From Puniceibacterium sp. (GTDB taxonomy: Bacteria; Pseudomonadota; Alphaproteobacteria; Rhodobacterales; Rhodobacteraceae), in contig JAGXGV010000057.1 in the NCBI GenBank assembly GCA_024636635.1, forward strand, positions 1 to 36,606: 36,606 nucleotides of DNA, written 5' to 3'. Of the stretch, positions 24,701-33,700 are shown piece by piece (positions within the stretch are counted from its first letter, which is position 1; the number at the start of each line of letters is the position of its first letter). The translations under genes and the position numbers were made by a program. The notes below the pieces were generated by a model that saw nothing but the letters and a program-made list of their open reading frames with translations, was not told the origin of the DNA and did not search any database.

Positions 24701-27700
24701 CCAGCCGCGAAATCGTCTGAAATTCAAACAGAAGTGTCGGCGGCAATGGGCCAAAGTGAGGTGTCAGCGCGGCGATGATATCAAGCGCCAAGACAGAATC
24801 CACGCCGAACCGGTCCATGGATTCATCCGGCTTCAGGTGATCCTTGTGCACGCCAAGGGTGGCGCAAAATGCCTGCTTGATCACGGCGACAATATCATCG
24901 CGGGATTGTGTCACAGTGGCATCGGCGGTTGCCCGCGATGGCTGCGCCGCAGTTTTTGGGGGCTGCATCAATGCGCGCAGCCGCGCATGATCGCCGTCCA
25001 GCACCAGCACTTGGTCGTCGGAGCGGCGTGCGAGAATGGCACGCAGGGCCGCAAGCGCCGGGCCAGTGTCCAGTGGGCGCACACCTACCGCACGCTCGGT
25101 CCCGGCGATGGCGCGCTCGGCCATCCGCATGCCCCCGTCACGCCAATAGGGCCAGTCGATGGCGACGCAATGCCCGCGCCGCGAAACGCGCGCGTTGCGC
25201 AGCTCGGCGAACCGATCAAGGTAGCCGTTGGCCGCGCCATAATCCCCCTGCCCCGGATTGCCGAGCGCACCGGCCACCGAGCCGAAAAGCACCATGAAAT
25301 CCAGCGCCCTGTCCCCCAAGGCATCGTCCAGCGCCAGCGTGCCCGCAACTTTTGGCGCTAGAACCGCGTGCAGCGTCTGCTCGGTTTTGCCCGCCAGTAG
25401 GCCATCGCGGGTGATGCCCGCGCCGTGGAACACTCCGGTGATTGAACCCGAGGTACGCTCGATCCGTTGCACTAATTCGCAAACGGCCAGCCTGTTGGTG
25501 ATATCGACGCGACAATAGTGAACCGTGGCGCCCAGCTTGCGAATTTTCTCAAGCCGCGCTTCGCCATCCGCGTCCAATGCCGAACGTCCGGTCAGCCAAA
25601 GGGCTGGACGGACGCCAGAGGCGGCGATTTCCTGCGCCACATGCACACCGATCCCGCCCGCCCCGCCAGTCAAAAGGTAGACGCCGCCGTCCCGCCAAGG
25701 TGTTGCCGGATCGAGCGCTGTGATCTCTTGCCAGTGGCGGACCATGCGACGGCTGCGCATGTGTCGGATCATGCTCCATTCGGCACCATCTGCGGCATCG
25801 CGCGCCAATGCCTTTGCCGGATCGGACTGGTCACCGTCCATGGCGATCAACTGACAGCGCAGGCCCGGATGCTCCAACACCGCGCAGCGCAGCAGGCCGC
25901 CAAGTCCTTCGAGCCCCGCGTCGGGGCCGGTGGCGGGCACCACAACCTGGATCAAAGCCTGCGGTGATTGCGCAATGCGCTGGATAAGGCGCATCACGCC
26001 CGCCGCGCAGAAACCGAACCGTTCGTCAGCCGGTCCTTGTGGCGGGATGAGACGTTCGATCTCGGGGGCCTCCGGCCCGCCATCTATATCCACATCGGCC
26101 CCGCAGATAACGACGATGCGCCGTCCTGCGGTCTGTGGGTTGGTCCCGCCGGGTTGGTCCCGCCACGTCGGCGTGAACAACAGCGGCAGGGGGGCGGCCT
26201 GCGGTGCCGGGGCGGCTTCGATATCGGGAAGCCAGCAGAAATCTTCGGCAAAGGGATATGTGGGCAGGCTGATGGGCGAAGGCGGCGGCCCGCGCCGCAA
26301 ATCTGCCCAATCCACCGGACTTCCAAGGGTCCAAGCTTGGGCAATCTGCGCAAGCGGCGCGGACAGATCCACCGCCCTTGCCCCACGCGCCGCACTGCCC
26401 CGGAATACCGCACCGCCATCGACCCCGGCCAAGGCATCGCCCAGCGTGGCGATCAAATCGGCCCGGTTATCGGCAACAATGGCAAGCCGTTCCTCGAACC
26501 CCTCGCGCCCCTCTTGCAAGGTGAAGCCGACCGAAGGCAAATCGGCGTCTTCCAGCGATGCCAGCGCGGCGTGGAATTGACCGAGTTGCGCGCGCAGGCG
26601 TTCAGGGTCACGGGCCGAAAACGGATAGATTGCCGGACCGGTTTCAAGCGCGATATCAGAGGCGCGCAGCGGAGCTGTCGGTTGTTCGGCCAGAATGAAA
26701 TGCGCGTTTGATCCGCCTGCCCCGAACGACGACAAGCCAGCGATACGCCGCGTCCCGGGTTCCCAAGGTTCAAGGCTGCGTTGCACCCGGAAGGGGGATG
26801 GGCCAAAGGCGATCCTGGGGTTCAGCGTTTCAGAATGCAGCGATGGCGCGAGCTGGCCATGCCGCATCTGAAACAGAACCTTCGTCAGCCCCGCGATCCC
26901 GGCCGCGCTTTCGCTGTGGCCGATGTTGGATTTGACCGACCCGATGGCACAAGAACCGGGGGGCGCACCGTCACCGAAGGCCCGGCTGAGGGCTGCGATC
27001 TCGATCGGATCGCCCAGTTTGGTGCCGGTGCCATGTGCCTCGACATAGCTGATCTGATCGGATGCGACACCGGCCCGCGCCAATGCGGCGGTGATCACCG
27101 CGCCCTGTGCCTGCGGGTTGGGTACGGTATAGCCGTTCGTCTTGCCCCCGTGGTTCAGGGCAGAGCCAAGGATGACGCCATGCACCCGGTCACCGTCGCG
27201 CATCGCCTGCTCCAACGGTTTTAGCAGCACCGCGCCCACCCCTTCGGCCGGGACGTACCCATCGCCCCCCTCTCCGAAGCTTTTGCATCGACCTGTGCCA
27301 GACAGGAAACGCGCCTGAGCCAAGGCAATGTATTTGTTGGGATGCACCGTCAGATTCACCCCGCCGGCCAGGGCAGTCGCACAACGGCCCGCCCGCAGGG
27401 AGTCGCACGCAAGGTGAATGGCACTGAGCGATGAGGAACACATGCTATCAATCGCAATACTGGGGCCGTGGAAATCGCAAAAATACGACACCCGGTTTGC
27501 GATGGAAGCGGCACTGCCGGTCAGGGCTGTCGGCAGACCTGCCGCGGTGCGTTCGGGACCGTAAAGTTGATATTCCTCGTACATCACGCCAACGAAAACG
27601 CCGGTGTCGCCCTGCAATGCCAAGCGCGCCCGCGTGTATCCGGCATCCTCCAACGTTTCCCAGGCGCACTGCAAAAACAACCGCTCTTGCGGGTCAATAA

Positions 27701-30700
27701 ATGCGGCGTCGCGGGGGGCTATGTTGAAGAACAACGGATCGAACCTGTCGTGACCATCAACGAAACCGCCCCATTTTCCGGTGGTCTTGCCCGGCTGCCG
27801 CACGGAGTCATAGTACTTCGTGTGATCCCAACGCGATTGCGGCACTTCGGTCACGCTGTCGCGCCCGCCTGCCAGGTTTTCCCAGAACTGGCCCAGATCG
27901 CGCTCGCCGGGGTATCGCCCGGCAATGCCGATGATGGCGATGGGCCCGTTGGTCGATATCGACTCGGGCGCGGCGCGGGCTGGTACAGACACACTGTTCG
28001 GCGCGTTGATTGCCGGGGAAGCAAAGGAAGCAGCATGATCCTGCTCCAGATATCCGGCCAATGCATCCAGCGTGCGATACTCAAACAACAGGCTTCCTGA
28101 CAGCGGGCCGCAGCGCGCCTCCATCACATCCGTCAGTCGGGTAATCAAAACGGAATCGATCCCGTATTCCTCAAGTGGCACGTCCATAGCGATGTCATCC
28201 ACCGCAATTTCAGCTTCGCGCGCCACCAGATCGACAAGCCAGGCATCAATCTCCGCGCGCGCGGATACCGGCGTGGGCGTGGGCGCAACATCAGTATCTG
28301 CGGTCGTGGGCCGCGCGGGTGGCGAGGCTTGCAGGATCCGCAGGGAAAACCCGGAAATCCGAACCGCCACTTCGCCCCGCTCGTCGGTCAGATCGATATC
28401 AAGCCGCAGTATACCCGCGTCACCGGGCCGCTTGCGCAGATACGCAACCATATCGGCACTGGTGGGCTGGTGAATTTCGACGCGGTCTATCCCGAACGGC
28501 AGCGCCAGTTCGTCGCCCCCATCGGCAGCGAACGCGGCCAGCGCCGCCTGAAAAGCGCCATCCAGAATGGCGGGGTGAAGGCCAAAGGTTTCGTCGGTTT
28601 CAGCAGCACTTGGAACCTGCAACCGGGCCATCACCGTATCACCGCCCGAGGATAGTGCACGCACCGCCCGCATCCCCGGCCCATAGGTGATACCCAAAGC
28701 GGCGTAACGCGCATAAAGCCAATCGGGATCGTGGGACTTCGGACACTCCCCCCACAGGGCTTCGATATCCAGTGGCGCTGCCGGCGCGGGTGGCGTGGTG
28801 GGGATTTCGGCCTGCGCAAAAATTGCGCCGGGTGCTCCGTCCGACCTGACGCTGCAAATATGACCGTCTTCTGCCGGTTCCAATGTCATGCGCAAGCTGG
28901 CAGGCGGGCTGATCGGACGACGCCACACAAGTTTACGAAGCGCCAAGGGATAGTCGCCGTCTTTTGCAGCGGCCCGGCGGATCAGTTCAAGGCTCATCGC
29001 ACCGGGCAGGATTGCACGGTCCTGAACCACGTGATCGCGGAGATAGAACGCCTCTGGGTCCAGATGGACGATGGCACTGGTGGGGCTCGGTCCTTGCTCT
29101 GCGCTTTTTTCGGTTCGTCCGTCGTTGCGATATTCGTCGCGCGAGAAGGAATAGGTTGGCAGGCGCAACCGTGGGCGGGGCGCGTTCCAACGCGCCGCCC
29201 AATCCACCACCGCCCCATCGACCCAGAGACGCGCGACCGCGTCGGGCGTCACATCGGGGTCAGGTGCGGCGGTGGTGGACCGAACCGGCGCGCGCCCTGT
29301 CACGATATTCGGCCCTTCCCCTTTTGCGAGATAGAGCGCAAGTGCACGGTTGAGCCCTTCAAGCGTGTCACAGATGATGGCCAGTCGCTGCCTCATTCCG
29401 TGGCGACCCACCTGTAGCGTGTGCGCCAGATCGAACAGATCCATATCGGGTGAAATCGCCTTGGCCAGCGCCTGAGCGGCCTCGTTCAGGCGGTCGGTGT
29501 TTTGCGCGGAAAGCACGATCAGCGCGGGCCCCTCGCCCGCAGCAGGGGGTTGAACGGCATCCGGGCTTGGGCGGTATTCCTCAAGCACGATATGCGCGTT
29601 CACCCCACCAAAGCCAAAGCTGCTGATCCCGGCCCGCAGCGGCAGCGCGCGCCCCATTGCGTCGCGCACTGGCAGCCAATCCTGAGCCTCTTTAATCAGG
29701 CTGAACGGCGTTCCCTCTAGATCTATGTAGGGGTTCACCGTGGCGCAATGCAGACTGGGCGCAAGGCGGCGATGCCGGAATTGCGCCAGCACTTTGATCA
29801 CTCCGGCGATACCTGCGGCCAGCTCAAGATGGCCGATATTGGTCTTCAAAGCGCCAATTCGGCAGCCCGCACCGGAAAAACCCCCATCGCCCTGCGGCAG
29901 CTTGGCAAAGGCTGATTTCAACGCGTTGATCTCGACCGGATCGCCAAGCGAAGTGCCGGTGCCATGTGCCTCGATATAGCCCACAGTACGCGGATCAATC
30001 CCGGCGCTGGTGTAAACGCGTGCGATCAATTCGGACTGGGCTTGGGTATTGGGCGCAGTCAGCGAATTGGCGTGTCCGCCGTGGTTGATACCGGTGGCCC
30101 GAACCACCGCAAGGATCGGATCGCCGCTACGCTCGGCGTCCGACCGGCGGCGGATCAGGATCATACCGGCCCCTTCGCCGCGCACATATCCGTTGGCGTC
30201 CGCCGAAAACGTTTTGCAGCGCCCATCCCGCGCCAACATGCCAGCCTTGGCAAAGTTGATATGCGCCTCGGGAGTGACAATGGTGTTCACGCCCCCGACC
30301 AGAGCCATGTCGCAATCGCCCGAATTGATCGACTGCACGGCGCGGTGTAGCGCGACCAAAGAGCTGGAGCAGGCGGTTTCCACGGGTTCGCTTGGACCGT
30401 GGAAGTCAAGGAAATAGCTGATCCTGTTGGGACCAATCGACGGCACCGCACCGGTGGCGACATATCCCTCGCCCCCGGACGCGCCATCGATCATATCACA
30501 ATAGCCGCTGGACGAGGTGCCGACAAACACGCCTACCCGGCGGCCAGCCAGCGCGCGGGGCGAATGGCCCGCATCCTCAATCGCCTTCCACGCATGAATC
30601 AGCATCAAACGCTGCTGCGGGTCCATCAACCGCGCCTCGCGTGGGGAAATATTGAAAAACAGCGGGTCAAAGGCAAAGACGCCGCCGCAGAATCCGCCCC

Positions 30701-33700
30701 AGTGGATGTCGGTCTTGCCCGGCTCATTGCGCGGATCGCCGTCGATCGCCTGCCAATCCCACCGGTCAGCCGGAATGCGCGAGATGCAATCGCGCCCGGT
30801 ATGCAGGTTTTCCCAGAAGGCGTTGATGTCTTCTGCCATCGGGAACGTCCCGCTTTGCCCGACAATCACGACAGGATCGTCGTCGGCGCGCGCCTGCGGC
30901 GTTGCGGCGCTCCGTTCGGCGACCTCGACCCGCGCACCAGTGGGATCCTCAAAGGGTGCCGCATGCGGCACAGGTGTGGTCGACAGGCCCAGTTGCTGAT
31001 CGCTCAGATCGTCGCAGACATGGGCAGAGAGCCTTGAAAGCGTTGCGAATTCAAAGAAATCGGCGGGTGTCAAACACAACGACAGCTCGTTGTTCATCCG
31101 TGCGGCAAAGGCCGTCATGGTGATGGAGTCAAAACCGAAGTCGCCCAGTTCAGCGTCCGGGTCCAACATTTCAGGATCAATTTCCAGTATTCGCCCCGCA
31201 ATCGCCGTGACGCAGGCAAGCGACGCGTCCTGCCGTGCGGCGGCCGACGGCGCGATGCCGACAACGGCGCTGGGTGCAGAAGTGGCGCGGGGCGCAGACG
31301 CGACAACTGCTGCGCGAGCCTGGGTTTGCGTTTGGACGGGTCGGCTGCTGAAATCTTCCAGCTGAATGACAAGCTTGCCAGCATCATCACAGATGTCGAT
31401 CTGCGCATTTTGCGCGACCGACCGGATCACCGCCCACATGCGCGCAGTGGTCGGGCCACGAACCGTGACGCGGCGTACTGTGTAAGGTAGGCGAAGCACG
31501 TTATCGCCGTCCTGCGCCGCCAGCACCGCCTGAAGCGCACCATCCAGAATGGACGGATCAAGCGCCCGCCCCTTGTCTGCCGTTTCGGGGTGCTCCAGTC
31601 GGACCAGAACGCGGTCGGGCCCTGTACGAATCTCGCTGATTGCCCGCTGCGCAGGACCATAACAGAGCCCCATCGCATCGAATTGCGCATATAGCGCGGC
31701 GGGATCACCATGCTCTGGGGTGGCGGTCCTCTCTGCGGCAAGGTCGATCTGGCGAGGCTCAGCCTGCGGCAGGTGACGCCATGTACCCTCGGCATGGTGG
31801 TGATCACCGTTCGGACCACGCGCTGTAATTTTGTATTGCTGGTCTGGCGTGAAAGACACCGAAACACGCTGCGCGCCATCCTCCAGATCAATGGGCCGGG
31901 TCCAGGTATGGCCAATCATCTCGAACATCGGCTTTGGATTTTCCTGCGTTGCCAGTGCGTTACGCACCAGATCGAACGCGACGACCCCGGGCAGAACCCG
32001 CCGTCCTCCAACCATATGATCGCGCAGGAAGCTTTCGCTGCCGTCAAACTCCGCCGAATACCCGGGCGTCTGTTTCGGCTGGGCAGCGGGCGTTGTTGCC
32101 TTGTCGATCCACAGGCGCGTTTTGGCAAAGGGATAGCCCGGCAGCGTGACGGTCCGACCAATACGTCCGGTCCGGACCCTACGCCAATCAAGGTCAAAGC
32201 CCCCGATCCACAAGGCCAGCAAATCTTCGAGGTGGCCACGTTCTGCCAACCCCTCGGCGGCGGCGCGCATGGTATCGTCACGCTCCAGCAACGACGTCAT
32301 GCGCCGCCCGTCTTTGGCACGACCTACCTGCACCTGATCTGTGGTCTCACCATTCAGATGGGCGTTCAGCAGCCCAACCAGATCGTCAAAGCTGCGGGCG
32401 ACAATGCCCAGCCGCCAGTCCATCGGTGCGCGGGCGCATTGCAGTGTATGCGCGATGTCGCATAGCCGGGCATCGCGGCCCGGACCCTTCAGATGCACTG
32501 CAAGGGCGCGCGCCATTTCGTCCAGCTGCGGCTGACTGCGCGCCGAGAGCAGAATGATTTCGGGGCCATGAGGGGCCGCAGAATCAGGGCAATCAGAATC
32601 GGGGCAATCAGAATCCGACAGCTCAGAACCGATGTATTCCTCGACCACCACATGAGCGTTGCTGCCGCCAAAGCCGAAACTGCTAACCCCGGCACGGCGC
32701 GGCACCCGGTTGGCCGCCCCATCCAGCGGTCGCGCCCATTCGCCGCCGACACTGGCAATCCGGAACGGGCCACCATCAAGCTTAAGGTAAGGGTTGAGGA
32801 TGTCACATCCCAGCGACTGTGCGATTTCGCCGTGACGCATCTGCAACACCACCTTGATCAGCCCGGCGATCCCGGCAGCCAACTCCAGATGTCCGATATT
32901 CGATTTCACCGAACCGATGGCGCACTCCTGCGCCGGTGCCGGGCCATGGCGCGCCTCGGCTTCGGCAGTCAGATCGCAAAACGCGCTTTGCAATGCTTCA
33001 ATTTCGATCGGATCGCCCAGCGGCGTGCCGGTACCATGCGCCTCAATATAGCTGACCGTGCGTGGATCGAACCCTGCGCGGTTATAGACGTCTCGCAACA
33101 GCGCCGCTTGGGCGCGCGGGTTGGGTGCGGTCAGGGATGCGGCATGACCGCCGTGGTTTTCGCCACTGGCCCGGATGACCGCGTGAATCCTGTCGCCATC
33201 CCGCTGCGCGGTCGCCAGCGGCTTGAGCATGACAAGCCCCACACCTTCGCCCCGTGCGTAGCCGTCGGCATCTGCCGAAAACGGTTTGCACCGTCCCTCG
33301 GGTGACAGCATCCCGGCCTTCGAAAACCCGACAAAGGCATCTGGCAGCAGCAGGGCATTTATGCCCCCGGCAATCGCCGCTGTGCAGTGTCCCGCCGCCA
33401 GCGCCTCTATCGCGCGGTGCACCGCGATCAGCGCGCTGGAACAGGCGGTTTCCACCGCCACGCTGGGGCCGTGAAAGTCATAGTGATAACTGATCCGGTT
33501 CGGACCCAGCGAGGGCGCAAGACCGGTCATTGCATAGCCTTCGACGGCGGTGCCCGCCGCCGCAATCAGACGGCCATACCCGGTATCTGCGGTGCCGATG
33601 AACACACCGGTCTGCGATCCCGCCAAGGCGCTTGGCGCATATCCTGCATCCTCCATCACCCGCCACGCCTGCGTCAGCAACAGACGTTGTTGAGGGTCCA

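Noticed and set aside
24450..25361. Long plus-strand open frames antisense to the PKS (for example 24450-25361 and 22665-23465)
   Set aside because: They are mirror frames of a GC-rich coding strand, have low-complexity composition and no family motifs, and the minus frame encodes intact PKS domains throughout.
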